The notes under the pieces are model-generated. The model searched no databases, had not been told where the DNA came from, and worked only from the letters and a program-made list of their open reading frames with translations. Below, piece after piece: positions 7,290-16,298 of a stretch of 47,686 nucleotides of DNA (the stretch's first letter is position 1; every line of letters starts with the position of its first letter). The stretch comes from Clostridia bacterium (GTDB taxonomy: Bacteria > Bacillota > Clostridia > Oscillospirales > Acutalibacteraceae): NCBI GenBank assembly GCA_017441385.1, contig JAFRXY010000031.1:1-47686 (forward strand). The letters run 5' to 3'. Position numbers and translations under genes: made by a program.

Positions 7290-9445
7290 GCTTTTCGTCT
7301 CCGGAAAGCAGGAATAAAATCGAAATACTGGCCCCCGCCGGTTCACGGGAGCAGCTTGTCGCCGCCGTGCGTTCGGGGGCCGACGCGGTGTATCTCGGCG
7401 CGGGGGGACTCAATGCCCGCCGCAACGCGGAGAATTTCTCCACTTTCCCCCAGCTGCGGGAGGCGGTGGAATACTGCCACGCTTCGGGCGTGCAGGTGCA
7501 TCTCACTTCCAATATCCTTGTGCGCGACGATGAATGGGATCAGGCGGAACAGCTGATCGGACAGGCATGCGCCCTCGGGGCGGACGCGGTGATCGTGCAG
7601 GACGCCGGTCTGGCGCGAACCATACGAACCGCCGCGCCGGAGCTGGTCATGCACGCTTCCACCCAGATGTCGCTGCACACGCCGGGAGGGGCAATGGCCG
7701 CCGCCGGAATGGGATTTAAAAGGGCGGTGCTTTCCCGCGAACTGAGCGGGAAGGAGATTGCCGACATCGTGGCGGTTTCTCCCATTGAAACCGAAGTCTT
7801 CATTCACGGCGCACTCTGCATGTGTCTTTCGGGACAGTGCCTTTTCAGCGCCGTTCTGGGGGGAAGAAGCGGCAACCGCGGTCTCTGCGCCCAGCCCTGC
7901 CGCCTGCCCTTCCGGGTGACGGGGGACAGAAGCGGTTTCGACGGCTGCATGAGCCTTAAGGATATGTCCCACATAGAGTACATTCCGGCGCTGGAAGAAA
8001 TGGGCGTTGCCTCTGTCAAGATCGAAGGGCGCATGAAGCGACCCGAATATGTCGCCGCCGCCGTCACCGCCTGCCGGTTGATGCGGGACGAGGGGGAAGT
8101 TCCCGCCGATCTGTCAGAGAAGCTCATGGCGGTGTTTTCCCGTTCCGGCTTTACCGACGGCTATTTCACCGGCAAACGGGGAAGGGGCATGTTCGGCACC
8201 CGCACGAAGGAGGACGTGGTTTCCGCGTCGTCCGCGCTGCTGGGTTCGCTCCACCCCCTCTACAAAAACGAATTTCAACGCGTCCCGCTGCAAATGAAGC
8301 TCACCGCGGCGGATGAAGCCCTTCCCGCGTCGCTGGAAGTCTGCGACCGCGATGGACATTCCGTTGCGGTGACGGGCGAAAAGCCGCAGCCGGCGCGGAA
8401 TGCCACTTTCAGTGAGGAATACGCCGGAAGGATTCTCGGCAAGACCGGCGGCACGCCCTTTTACCTTGATTCCGTGCAGGCCGAGGTGGGGGAGGGGCTG
8501 ACCCTTCCTTCCTCCGCGCTTTCCTCCATGAAGCGGGAAGCGCTGGAACGGCTGGATTCGCTCCGACGTGCGGCCAAGCCGATTGCGTTTGACCCGGACG
8601 CGGCCAACGGAAAGCCGTCCAAGCGCCGGTGCTTCGGAAATGAAAAGCCCGCGCTCCGGGTGATCTTCCGCAGGGCGGAACAGGTGCCGGAGGAATTGCG
8701 GGGCGTGAGCATGGTTTATCTACCGCTGGAAACAGAAGGGGAAACGCTTGCCCGTATCGCGCAAAAACTGCGCGCACAGAAAATCATTCCCGCCGTGGAA
8801 GCGCCCAGAGGGCTTTTCGGGGCGGAGAAGCAGATCGAAGCATGCGCCATGCAGGCCGGGCTGCACGGCATGGAAGATATCATGATACACAACGCCGGAC
8901 TGATTCCTGTCATGAAGAAGATCGGCATGACCATACACGGCGGGTTCGGGCTGAATGTCTTCAACAGCCGGTCGCTCGACGAATATGCGGAATTGGGCAT
9001 TTCCGACAGCGAACTCAGCCTTGAACTGACGCTGGCACAGATTGCCGTGCTGACTTCCCGGCAGCCGAGGGGCATGATCATCCGGGGGAGAATTCCCATG
9101 ATGATTACCCGCAACTGCCCCGCCGCGCTTTCGCCCAAGGGCTGCGCCGGCTTATCGAAACAGACAGAGAACGAAAAATACTGCTCCCTCACCGACCGCA
9201 CGGGCAGGGAACTGCCCGTCCTGTGCAGAACGGGCTGCTCGGAAATCTTCAACCCGGTGATGATGAGCGTCGTCGGGAATGTCGCCGGAAAGACCCGCGA
9301 CGAGCTTTCGCTCGACTGGGTGACGCTTTCCTTCACCACCGAGAGCCGGGAGGAATGCGCCGCGATTATTTCGGCTTATACCCAAGGCACTCCCCTCAAA
9401 GAATCCGGCATCACCTCCGGCCTCTACCTCAAAGGAGTGCAATAA
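7286..9445 (+). CDS. Peptidase U32 family protein with DUF3656
   Basis: 719 residues, the long two-part form (U32 domain plus DUF3656 and C-terminal extension). The N-terminus IEILAPAGSREQLVAAVRSG and the block EVFIHGALCMCLSGQCLFS (about residues 171-189), continuing with GGRSGNRGLCAQPCR, are the U32 signature with its conserved cysteines. E. coli homologues RlhA and TrhP hydroxylate 23S rRNA and tRNA with iron-sulfur chemistry, so an RNA-modifying role is more likely than proteolysis, though not shown here. Coupled to zapA by a 4-base overlap. A short intergenic repeat follows. Confidence 0.88.
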   Translation: MSFSSPESRNKIEILAPAGSREQLVAAVRSGADAVYLGAGGLNARRNAENFSTFPQLREAVEYCHASGVQVHLTSNILVRDDEWDQAEQLIGQACALGADAVIVQDAGLARTIRTAAPELVMHASTQMSLHTPGGAMAAAGMGFKRAVLSRELSGKEIADIVAVSPIETEVFIHGALCMCLSGQCLFSAVLGGRSGNRGLCAQPCRLPFRVTGDRSGFDGCMSLKDMSHIEYIPALEEMGVASVKIEGRMKRPEYVAAAVTACRLMRDEGEVPADLSEKLMAVFSRSGFTDGYFTGKRGRGMFGTRTKEDVVSASSALLGSLHPLYKNEFQRVPLQMKLTAADEALPASLEVCDRDGHSVAVTGEKPQPARNATFSEEYAGRILGKTGGTPFYLDSVQAEVGEGLTLPSSALSSMKREALERLDSLRRAAKPIAFDPDAANGKPSKRRCFGNEKPALRVIFRRAEQVPEELRGVSMVYLPLETEGETLARIAQKLRAQKIIPAVEAPRGLFGAEKQIEACAMQAGLHGMEDIMIHNAGLIPVMKKIGMTIHGGFGLNVFNSRSLDEYAELGISDSELSLELTLAQIAVLTSRQPRGMIIRGRIPMMITRNCPAALSPKGCAGLSKQTENEKYCSLTDRTGRELPVLCRTGCSEIFNPVMMSVVGNVAGKTRDELSLDWVTLSFTTESREECAAIISAYTQGTPLKESGITSGLYLKGVQ

Positions 9446-9458
9446 GCGCTTGCATTCG

Positions 9459-9505
9459 CTCGCTAAGAGAATAGTGAATAATGAAGGAAGGGCTTTCGCC
9501 CTTAC
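9459..9505 (+). repeat. Short intergenic repeat, copy A
   Basis: GCTCGCTAAG, then AATAGTGAATAAT, then a mini hairpin AAGGGC-TTTC-GCCCTT. The same order of parts occurs at 12210-12262, and related pieces lie at 38050-38090 and 40900-40950. It ends just before the SD of the next gene. Confidence 0.55.
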
Positions 9506-9523
9506 ATAAATAAGGTGAGTTTT

Positions 9524-9754
9524 TTGAAGCATGAAGTTTATCAGCCGTTGGCGGACTGTTCGCGGTTGTTTCTGAAAGAAAAGAAGGTATATCGCTACCG
9601 TATGAAGAAAATTTCCGAAATGCCGGACAGCGAGATCGTCAGGGCCTGTCATTTTTATGTCGAGGAAAACGGTTTGGTGAATGAATGGGAAGCGTTCAGG
9701 AAAATCCATGAAATCCATGAAAAAGATTCCGAGCCGGTTCTCATTGAAGAATAA
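9524..9754 (+). CDS. Small hypothetical protein
   Basis: 76 residues, not recognised. Charged, with no membrane segment and a C-terminus rich in Glu and His (EIHEKDSEPVLIEE). TTG 9524 is preferred because AAGGTGAG lies upstream; GTG 9515 overlaps that SD. It sits between the U32 peptidase and the transglutaminase lipoprotein, 22 bases before the latter, so it may be co-transcribed. No homology-based function can be given. Confidence 0.5.
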   Translation: MKHEVYQPLADCSRLFLKEKKVYRYRMKKISEMPDSEIVRACHFYVEENGLVNEWEAFRKIHEIHEKDSEPVLIEE

Positions 9755-9776
9755 ATCAATATTCGGGGGTTTAATT

Positions 9777-11159
9777 ATGAACGGAAAATATAAAATGATT
9801 AAAATATTTGCCGTTGCCGTCTGTCTGTCGGCATTGCTTGCGTTGACCGGCTGCGCAACCTCCGAGGCGATTGCGGCGGGCAGGGGCTTCGGCGAGATTA
9901 TGAACGCGCTGAAATGCGACCTCTTCGGCTCGGACGATCAGGGCTGCACGACGCTGTCGCTTTCTTTGCCGGTGCGCGAAGGCTTCAAGCCTGTCGCCAG
10001 CAAGTCGGCCTATGCTTCGCTGAAAGACGAAACCATGAAAGACGCCTACAGGGACATAGAAAACGCCATCTTTCAGATATCGCCCCACCGCGCCGATAAC
10101 GGCTGCTTTGAGCTGAAATATGTCAGGCTGAAATCCTCTCTGCAATTCGATCAGGTCTACATAGTGAAAGAGGCGGTTCTGGCCGACCACCCGGAGGTTT
10201 TCTGGGTGATCGGAAACTACACCGTTCAGAACAATTTCCACGACGGCAATTATCTCGTGCTTTATTCCAAATATTCCGCCGGCGAAATCAACGACATGTT
10301 CGACGAAATCAACAAGGCGGTTGTCCCGATACTTTCGGCTATTCCGGACGGAGCGAGCGAGCTGACGAGGGAAACCGTCATACACGACGCTCTTGTCGAC
10401 AGTGTGACATACGACTTTGAAGCCGCCGAAGCGGAGGATTCCTCCCACGAAGCCTTCAATATCTACGGCGCTCTCGTCAGGAAAAAGGCGGTGTGTTCCG
10501 GCTACGCGGTTTCGGTGAAGATGCTCATGAATCTGGTGGGCATAGAATGCCGCACGGCCGTCGGCATGTCCAAAAATTCGGGTCACATGTGGAATCAGGT
10601 GAAGATCGACGGCGACTGGTACAATCTCGATGTAACATGGGATGATTCCGTCACCGAAAGCGATATTCAGTACGGCCGTTATAATTACTTCAACATCACC
10701 GATGAGCGGCTGGCCGTGAATCACAGGACAGGCGAAAATTACAGCGAGATGAAGTGCGAATACACCGAAGACGAGGTGTATGTCACGACAGAGTGGTACA
10801 ACTTTGACCTGGAAGAATGCACCGCTACCAAGTGCAATTACTATGAGATGAATGCCCTTCACCTGAGCGTGCTCAACGATGACGCGGCGCAAGCCCTGAC
10901 CGGAAAATTTATTGCTTCGGCACAGGAACGCAAAGAACTGTTCTATGTCATATTTGACGATTCGATAGACAGCGAGTCGGCGGAGGGGTGGATGTCAAAG
11001 AACAGCGGCACCCAGTATTCGGCCCTCGGACGCAGCATGTCGGCTTCCAATAAATCCGGCAGTGCGCCCAAGATCAAGAATTGCAGTCTTGTGCGCATGT
11101 CGTCGGGCGAGGACAATATCTGGAACAATCTCTACGCCGTCCGGCTGAATTACGCCTGA
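9777..11159 (+). CDS. Lipoprotein with transglutaminase-like domain
   Basis: 460 residues. A signal peptide with lipobox ALTGC (Cys about residue 25) suggests anchoring to the outer face of the membrane. The transglutaminase-like papain fold is supported by the triad Cys240 in AVCSGYA, His270 in NSGHMWNQV and Asp285 in NLDVTWDD. Such domains in Clostridia are usually peptidases or wall-associated enzymes rather than crosslinkers; the substrate is unknown. Start ATG 9777 gives the signal peptide directly; an upstream start at 9681 would add residues overlapping the previous gene. The SD is weak (CGGGGG). It lies 40 bases before mreB. Confidence 0.8.
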   Translation: MNGKYKMIKIFAVAVCLSALLALTGCATSEAIAAGRGFGEIMNALKCDLFGSDDQGCTTLSLSLPVREGFKPVASKSAYASLKDETMKDAYRDIENAIFQISPHRADNGCFELKYVRLKSSLQFDQVYIVKEAVLADHPEVFWVIGNYTVQNNFHDGNYLVLYSKYSAGEINDMFDEINKAVVPILSAIPDGASELTRETVIHDALVDSVTYDFEAAEAEDSSHEAFNIYGALVRKKAVCSGYAVSVKMLMNLVGIECRTAVGMSKNSGHMWNQVKIDGDWYNLDVTWDDSVTESDIQYGRYNYFNITDERLAVNHRTGENYSEMKCEYTEDEVYVTTEWYNFDLEECTATKCNYYEMNALHLSVLNDDAAQALTGKFIASAQERKELFYVIFDDSIDSESAEGWMSKNSGTQYSALGRSMSASNKSGSAPKIKNCSLVRMSSGEDNIWNNLYAVRLNYA

Positions 11160-11199
11160 TTTTTTACTTCAGAAAGGCAAAAAGGAAGCGTTTTAGTAT

Positions 11200-12207
11200 A
11201 TGGCTTTTTTTTCCAAGGATATAGGAATAGACCTCGGCACAGTCAACACCCTTGTCTATGTCAAGGGCAAGGGAATCGTGATACGCGAACCTTCGGTTGT
11301 GGCTGTGGACATAAGGAATGACGAGGTGCTTGCTGTGGGCAATCTCGCCCGCGAAATGATCGGTCGGACACCCGGTTCCATCGTGGCGCTGCGTCCTCTG
11401 ACCGACGGAGTGATAGCGGATTTCAGCATAACGGCGGAAATGCTCAAGCACTTTATCCGCAATGCCGTCCAGTCCAATCTTTTCTCCCGTCCCCGCGTCA
11501 TTATCTGCATTCCCTCCGGCGTCACCGAAGTGGAACGCCGCGCCGTGGAGAATGCCGCGCGACAGGCGGGCGGCGGCGTGGTCGATCTGATTGAGGAACC
11601 CATGGCGGCGGCTCTCGGCGCGGGATTGCCCGTGGCGGAGGCGACCGGCAGCATGATCGTGGATATCGGCGGCGGCACTACCGACATCGCGGTGATTTCG
11701 CTGGGCGATATCGTGATTTCCCGGTCGGTGCGCAAGGCGGGCGACGCCTTCGACGCGGCGATTCTCTCCTATGTCAAGCGCAAATACAACCTGCTGATCG
11801 GCGAGCGTTCCGCCGAGGATCTCAAAATCAGCGCGGGTTCGGCTTATCCCTATCACGGGGAGAAGCCGGTCGCCATCAAGGGCCGGAACCTTGTGGACGG
11901 TCTGCCGAAGAATGTGGTCATTTCCGGCGCGGAAGTGCGCGAAGCCCTTGCCGAGCCGCTGGCCGACATTGTGGAAGCGGTCAAGGAAACCCTCGGCGAA
12001 ACGCCGCCGGAGCTTGCGGCTGACATTCTCGACCACGGCATCATGCTCACAGGCGGCGGGGCGCAGCTGCGCGGTCTGGACAAGCTGCTCTCGCAGGAAA
12101 CCGGCATGCCGGTCAACGTCGCCGAGCATCCCCTCGACTGCGTGGCGGAAGGCACCGGCCGCATGCTCGACATCAGCGAGAATTCCTACTGGCGCGTAAG
12201 AAGCTAA
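11200..12207 (+). CDS. mreB: Rod shape-determining protein, MreB/Mbl family
   Basis: Bacterial actin that organises lateral wall synthesis under the membrane. 335 residues. DIGIDLGTVNTLVYVKGKGI near the N-terminus is the phosphate-1 loop; DIGGGTTDIAVISLGDIV (about residues 156-173) is phosphate-2; HGIMLTGGGAQLRGLD (about residues 278-293) is the adenosine motif. SD AAAGGAAG precedes ATG 11200. First gene of mreB-mreC-mreD-PBP2, all on the same strand with short gaps. Confidence 0.95.
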   Translation: MAFFSKDIGIDLGTVNTLVYVKGKGIVIREPSVVAVDIRNDEVLAVGNLAREMIGRTPGSIVALRPLTDGVIADFSITAEMLKHFIRNAVQSNLFSRPRVIICIPSGVTEVERRAVENAARQAGGGVVDLIEEPMAAALGAGLPVAEATGSMIVDIGGGTTDIAVISLGDIVISRSVRKAGDAFDAAILSYVKRKYNLLIGERSAEDLKISAGSAYPYHGEKPVAIKGRNLVDGLPKNVVISGAEVREALAEPLADIVEAVKETLGETPPELAADILDHGIMLTGGGAQLRGLDKLLSQETGMPVNVAEHPLDCVAEGTGRMLDISENSYWRVRS

Positions 12208-12209
12208 GG

Positions 12210-12262
12210 CGCTCGCTAAGTGAATAATGAATAATTTCGGAAGGGCTTTGCTCTTGGAATAA
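12210..12262 (+). repeat. Short intergenic repeat, copy B
   Basis: GCGCTCGCTAAG, GTGAATAATGAATAAT and an AAGGGCTTTGCTCTT mini hairpin, the same parts in the same order as copy A at 9459-9505. It fills most of the mreB-mreC gap. Confidence 0.55.
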
Positions 12263-12281
12263 AGAATAGGGGGGTAGGACA

Positions 12282-13187
12282 TTGCGCAACCGATTCAATT
12301 TCAGGGATTCCAACCTGCGGATATTTCTCACGGCCGTGCTGGTCATGACCTGCGTCATGATCTATTCCATCGGCACGGGAGGAAGAAGCGATTTTGTTTC
12401 TTCCTTAGCCGGCATCATTACCGAGCCTGTGCAGAGAGTCAGCGCGATGATTTCGGCCGGCTTCGGCTCTTTTTCGGGCAATTTTGAGGACATAGAGCAG
12501 ATACGCGCCGAGAATGAGCTTCTCAAGAAGAAAGTACGCGAAATGAACCGCAAGACGGTGGATTACAACGACCTCAAGGCGCAGAACGAGCAGTACCGCA
12601 AGCTGCTGGAGCTGAAAGAGGAAAACGACATGTATCAGTTCCTCGCCTCCACCGTCATCTCGCGTGACAGCGGCGATTATTACGCCGGCTTCACACTGGA
12701 CAAAGGCTCTAATGACGGCGTGGAACTGTACGACCCGGTCATCACCGCCGACGGTCTGGTGGGATATATTTCCGGACTGGGCATCACTTCCTCAAAGGTC
12801 ACCACCATTCTCAGCCCGGGGCTGGAAGTGGGCGCTGTGGATAAGGACACCCGCGACGGCGGCACCCTTTTCGGCGAGATTTCCACCGCGAAGAAGGGCA
12901 ATACCCGCCTGAATTACCTTTCCCGTGAATGTGACGTGACGGTGGGCGACATCGTGGTGACGTCCGGCTTCGGTTCGGTATTCCCCGCCAACCTGATTAT
13001 CGGCGAGGTGAAGGATATCCGCGCCGAATCGGAAAATATTTCGCTTTATGCCGAAGTGGTTCCGGCGGCGGACGTAAGGGGGTGCACCGAGGTCTTCATC
13101 ATCACGGAATTCGAGGGGCAGCGCAGCGTGCGCAAGGATTCCATCGAAGGCTATCAGACCACCGAGGAACCCGCCACAGGCAAATAA
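12282..13187 (+). CDS. mreC: Rod shape-determining protein MreC
   Basis: Single-pass membrane protein linking MreB to PBP2 in the elongasome. 301 residues: a short cytoplasmic N-terminus, a membrane helix (about residues 10-28), a coiled coil (about residues 68-112, IRAENELLKKKVREMNRK and after) and the beta-domain with GFTLDKGSNDGVELYDPVIT. TTG start at 12282 with a strong GGGGGG-rich SD. A short tandem repeat of AAGCAAAT-type units follows before mreD. Confidence 0.93.
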   Translation: MRNRFNFRDSNLRIFLTAVLVMTCVMIYSIGTGGRSDFVSSLAGIITEPVQRVSAMISAGFGSFSGNFEDIEQIRAENELLKKKVREMNRKTVDYNDLKAQNEQYRKLLELKEENDMYQFLASTVISRDSGDYYAGFTLDKGSNDGVELYDPVITADGLVGYISGLGITSSKVTTILSPGLEVGAVDKDTRDGGTLFGEISTAKKGNTRLNYLSRECDVTVGDIVVTSGFGSVFPANLIIGEVKDIRAESENISLYAEVVPAADVRGCTEVFIITEFEGQRSVRKDSIEGYQTTEEPATGK

Positions 13188-13211
13188 GCAAATAAGCAAG
13201 TAAGCAAATAA
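13184..13211 (+). repeat. Short tandem repeat before mreD
   Basis: Four near-copies of an 8-bp unit, AAGCAAAT / AAGCAAGT, across the mreC stop and the mreC-mreD gap. Likely slippage-made; it adds in-frame-neutral spacing between the two coupled genes. Confidence 0.6.
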
Positions 13212-13228
13212 GACAGAGGGTGTGAATC

Positions 13229-13732
13229 TTGCTCAGACTCAGCGGAAGAACGCAGAAATATATCGTGTACGGCGTGGAGCTGTTTCTGGTGTATATTATC
13301 CAGTTCACCCCCTCGCTGCTGCCCCGCCTTTTCGGGGAAAGTCCCATGCTGCTGACGGTATGTGCCGTCAGCATAGCCGTTTTTGAGGGAGATATCATAG
13401 GAATGTGGTTCGGCATGGCGGCCGGACTGCTGCTGGATCTGGGCAGTACAGCGCCCTTCGGCTTTTACGCGCTGGTCAATCTGGCGCTCTGCTACGGCGT
13501 GGGGCTGCTGGTGATGTATCTCATGAGAAACAACATCGTCACATCGGTCATTCTAGGCTTTGCAGCGGTTCTGCTGGTATCGGTGGTGCAATGGTTTTTC
13601 CTTTCCGGCAGCCGGGATATTCTGTATTTTATTCCCAATATCCTGCTGCCCCGGACGGTGTATTCCACCGTGACCGTGCCGGCGTTCTATTATTTCAACA
13701 GAGCTATCACCACACGGCTGTACGACGATTGA
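13229..13732 (+). CDS. mreD: Rod shape-determining protein MreD
   Basis: Integral membrane partner of MreC and PBP2. 167 residues with about five hydrophobic segments. It begins LRLSGRTQKYIVYGVELFLVY-like and has the GMWFGMAAGLLLDL motif of the family (G-x-x-x-G-L-L-x-D). TTG start with SD GAGGGTG. The reading frame stays open for 42 codons after its TGA stop (see 13733-13858). Confidence 0.88.
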   Translation: MLRLSGRTQKYIVYGVELFLVYIIQFTPSLLPRLFGESPMLLTVCAVSIAVFEGDIIGMWFGMAAGLLLDLGSTAPFGFYALVNLALCYGVGLLVMYLMRNNIVTSVILGFAAVLLVSVVQWFFLSGSRDILYFIPNILLPRTVYSTVTVPAFYYFNRAITTRLYDD

Positions 13733-13858
13733 TGTTTTGAACGGGAAAAGGGGAATGATAAAAATGTCGGCCACGATTACGACGCGGGGCACGTCATACT
13801 GCATCTGACCGACAGCGATGTGGAGCACCTGCTGGAAGCATACGGGGTAAGATTGTAA
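13733..13858 (+). pseudogene. Open in-frame extension after mreD stop, possible gene remnant
   Basis: Directly after the mreD TGA the same frame stays open for 42 codons to a TAA at 13856-13858 and reads like protein near its end (DYDAGHVILHL, then TDSDVEHLLEAYGVRL). No ordinary start codon precedes that part in this frame. ATGs at 13755 and 13764 are in another frame that closes after 14-18 codons; a one-base shift in the AAAAA run at 13760-13764 would join them. It may be a frameshifted small gene, a relic, or a stop-readthrough tail of MreD. It is not recognised. Confidence 0.3.
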
Positions 13859-13909
13859 AGTGAAATTCAGGCTCACACTCCAAACTGTTAAAGAAAGGAG
13901 TATCTCATT

Positions 13910-16075
13910 TTGGACGTAAGAATTATCTATAAACGCTGTGTGGCGCTGGTCGTGATCGTGCTGGCGATACTCGGCGCCTACATATTGAAGCTGGCGGATT
14001 TTCAGATTATCAATTACCGGACATATGCCGATTCCGCGCTGTCCTACACCGCTTCGAGCATCAAGGTGACGGCGGCGCGGGGGGAAATTCTTGACCGCTA
14101 CGGCCGGACGATTGCCTACAACCGCATGGGCTACGCGATTATCATTCAGGCGTCGGAATTCAACAAGCTGGAAAACCCCCAGCGCAACGAAATCATTTAC
14201 CGCCTCACCAAAATCATTGACAAAAACGAGGGCAGGAATGAGGACGGTTCCCAGAAATGGGAGGACACCTGCCCCCTCATCGTGGATCAGATGGGCAATG
14301 TGGCGTTTGCTGAGAACAGCGCTTCCGCCATACGCAAGATGGAGACCATGCTGGAATTGCAGACCTACGCCACCGCGCAGAACTGCTTTGACGAAATGGC
14401 CGACCGCTACGAAACCGAAGGGCTTGCCCCCTACGTCGCGCGAATCATCATGGGCGTGCGTCTGGAAATGGAACTGATGGGATTCAACTCCTCCAACCCC
14501 TTCACCTTTGCGGGCGACATCTCGCAGGACACCATGCAGATCATCACGGAAAACTCCAATTTCTTCCGTGGCGTGAACGTGGAAATCGTGCCGATCCGCG
14601 AATACACCGACGGCACCGTCGCGCCGCATCTCATAGGCATCACCGGCAAGATCTACGCCGAGGAATATGAAACCCTGCGCAAGAAGGGCTATGGATACAA
14701 TGACGTGGTGGGTAAATTCGGCATTGAAAAGGAATACGAGGACACCCTGCGCGGGCAGAACGGCATCAAGAAGGTGCGTCACGACAGCAAGGGCAACGTC
14801 ATTTATACCGAGTACACCCGTGAACCGAAGGCCGGCAACACCGTGGTGCTGACGCTGGATGCCGATCTCCAGAAGGCGACCCAGCAGTCCATTGAGAATA
14901 TCGTTCTCGCCCAGAGAGCCGCCGGCATTGAAGGCAGCGGCGCCGACGCGAACGCTTCCGCCGCGGTGGTGATGAAGGTCAAGACCTTCGAAGTGCTGGC
15001 CGCCGCGACCTATCCTTCCTTCAATCTCAGCACCTATCTACAGGATTACGACGACCTGAGCAAAAACCCCGACAATCCCCTTTTCAACCGCGCTCTGAAC
15101 GGCGGCTACGCGCCCGGTTCCACCTTCAAGCCGGCCATGGCGCTGGCCGCGCTCCAGGAGTACGAGAACTACAAGGCGAGCGGCAAGGATGAACCGAGCA
15201 AACACGGCATTGACCGCAACGAGAAAATCACCTGCATCGGATATATGATTCTGGAGGACGCCGGCAACAAGATGTTCATCTGTGACGGCATACACCACAG
15301 TGTCAACGTCACGCAGGCGATTTCGGTTTCCTGCAATATATTCTTCTACACCGTTTCCATGCGTGTGGGCATCGAGCGGATGAACTACTACTGCAAGCAG
15401 CTGGGACTCGGCTCCAAGACAGGGGTGGGTCTCGGCGAATCGGTGGGCATTCTGGCCGGACGTGAGGAACGCTCCAGCCGCAACATGAACTGGTTCGAAG
15501 GCGATACGTTACAGGCCGCCATCGGACAGAGCGACAACCGATTCACACCCATGCAGATATGCGCCTACATGTCCACTCTGGCCAACGGCGGCACCCGCTA
15601 TTCCGCCACTCTGATCAAGACCATCAAGTCCTATGATATGAATCAGACCGTGCGGGAGGACGCGGAAATCAACAAGACGGTCATCACCAAAATGGAAGCG
15701 TCCGAAACCATGATGGATATCGTGAAGCAGGGCATGAAGTCGGTTACCGAGGACGGTACCGCGTCGGACACCTTCGAGAATTACCAGCTGAAAATCGGAG
15801 GCAAGACAGGTACCGCCGATACCAACAAATCTTCACGCGGAGAGGAGAAGACCGAGTCCCCGAACGCCGTCTTCATCGCGTTCGCCCCTTACGACGACCC
15901 GGAGATCGCCGTGGCGGTCATCGGCGAGAAATGCGGACACGGCAAGGTCATGGCGCAGGTGGCGAGGGACGTATTCGACGAATACTTCTTCTCGGCAAAG
16001 ACGGCCGGCTACGCTGTCATTACCGACAGCGGAATCGTGACGTGGGAAGATACAGGAGACACCATGACCGGCTGA
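13910..16075 (+). CDS. mrdA: Penicillin-binding protein 2 (elongation transpeptidase)
   Basis: Membrane-anchored class B transpeptidase that crosslinks lateral-wall peptidoglycan in the MreBCD complex. 721 residues: an N-terminal membrane helix (about 10-28), a dimerisation domain starting at AARGEILDRYGRTIAYN (about 56-72), and the transpeptidase domain with SxxK (STFK, Ser404), SxN (SCN, Ser474) and KTG (KTGT, Lys632). TTG start with SD AAAGGAG. It is the fourth gene of the mre cluster. The usual rodA/ftsW partner is not in the window. Confidence 0.93.
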   Translation: MDVRIIYKRCVALVVIVLAILGAYILKLADFQIINYRTYADSALSYTASSIKVTAARGEILDRYGRTIAYNRMGYAIIIQASEFNKLENPQRNEIIYRLTKIIDKNEGRNEDGSQKWEDTCPLIVDQMGNVAFAENSASAIRKMETMLELQTYATAQNCFDEMADRYETEGLAPYVARIIMGVRLEMELMGFNSSNPFTFAGDISQDTMQIITENSNFFRGVNVEIVPIREYTDGTVAPHLIGITGKIYAEEYETLRKKGYGYNDVVGKFGIEKEYEDTLRGQNGIKKVRHDSKGNVIYTEYTREPKAGNTVVLTLDADLQKATQQSIENIVLAQRAAGIEGSGADANASAAVVMKVKTFEVLAAATYPSFNLSTYLQDYDDLSKNPDNPLFNRALNGGYAPGSTFKPAMALAALQEYENYKASGKDEPSKHGIDRNEKITCIGYMILEDAGNKMFICDGIHHSVNVTQAISVSCNIFFYTVSMRVGIERMNYYCKQLGLGSKTGVGLGESVGILAGREERSSRNMNWFEGDTLQAAIGQSDNRFTPMQICAYMSTLANGGTRYSATLIKTIKSYDMNQTVREDAEINKTVITKMEASETMMDIVKQGMKSVTEDGTASDTFENYQLKIGGKTGTADTNKSSRGEEKTESPNAVFIAFAPYDDPEIAVAVIGEKCGHGKVMAQVARDVFDEYFFSAKTAGYAVITDSGIVTWEDTGDTMTG

Positions 16076-16183
16076 CCGGAAGATGGATTCTCCTGATTTT
16101 CCGATATGGAAAACAACCAAATATCAGCTCATATTTTCGTCAGAGATTTTTGCGTAAGTTTGCCGAAAATTTGCAAATTCTCT

Positions 16184-16212
16184 TTGACATCACTGCTATT
16201 TTGTGCTATCAT
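16184..16212 (+). promoter_or_regulatory. Promoter of MinD-like/mgsA genes
   Basis: TTGACA (16184-16189), 17 bp, TATCAT (16207-16212), placed in the 220-base gap after PBP2. Confidence 0.6.
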
Positions 16213-16298
16213 ACAAATAACTGGATATTTCTGTAAAACTGCCGGGTCGTTTTAATAGACGTCGTTTGACAACAGGCAGATGACTGGCGGTGAGGTTT

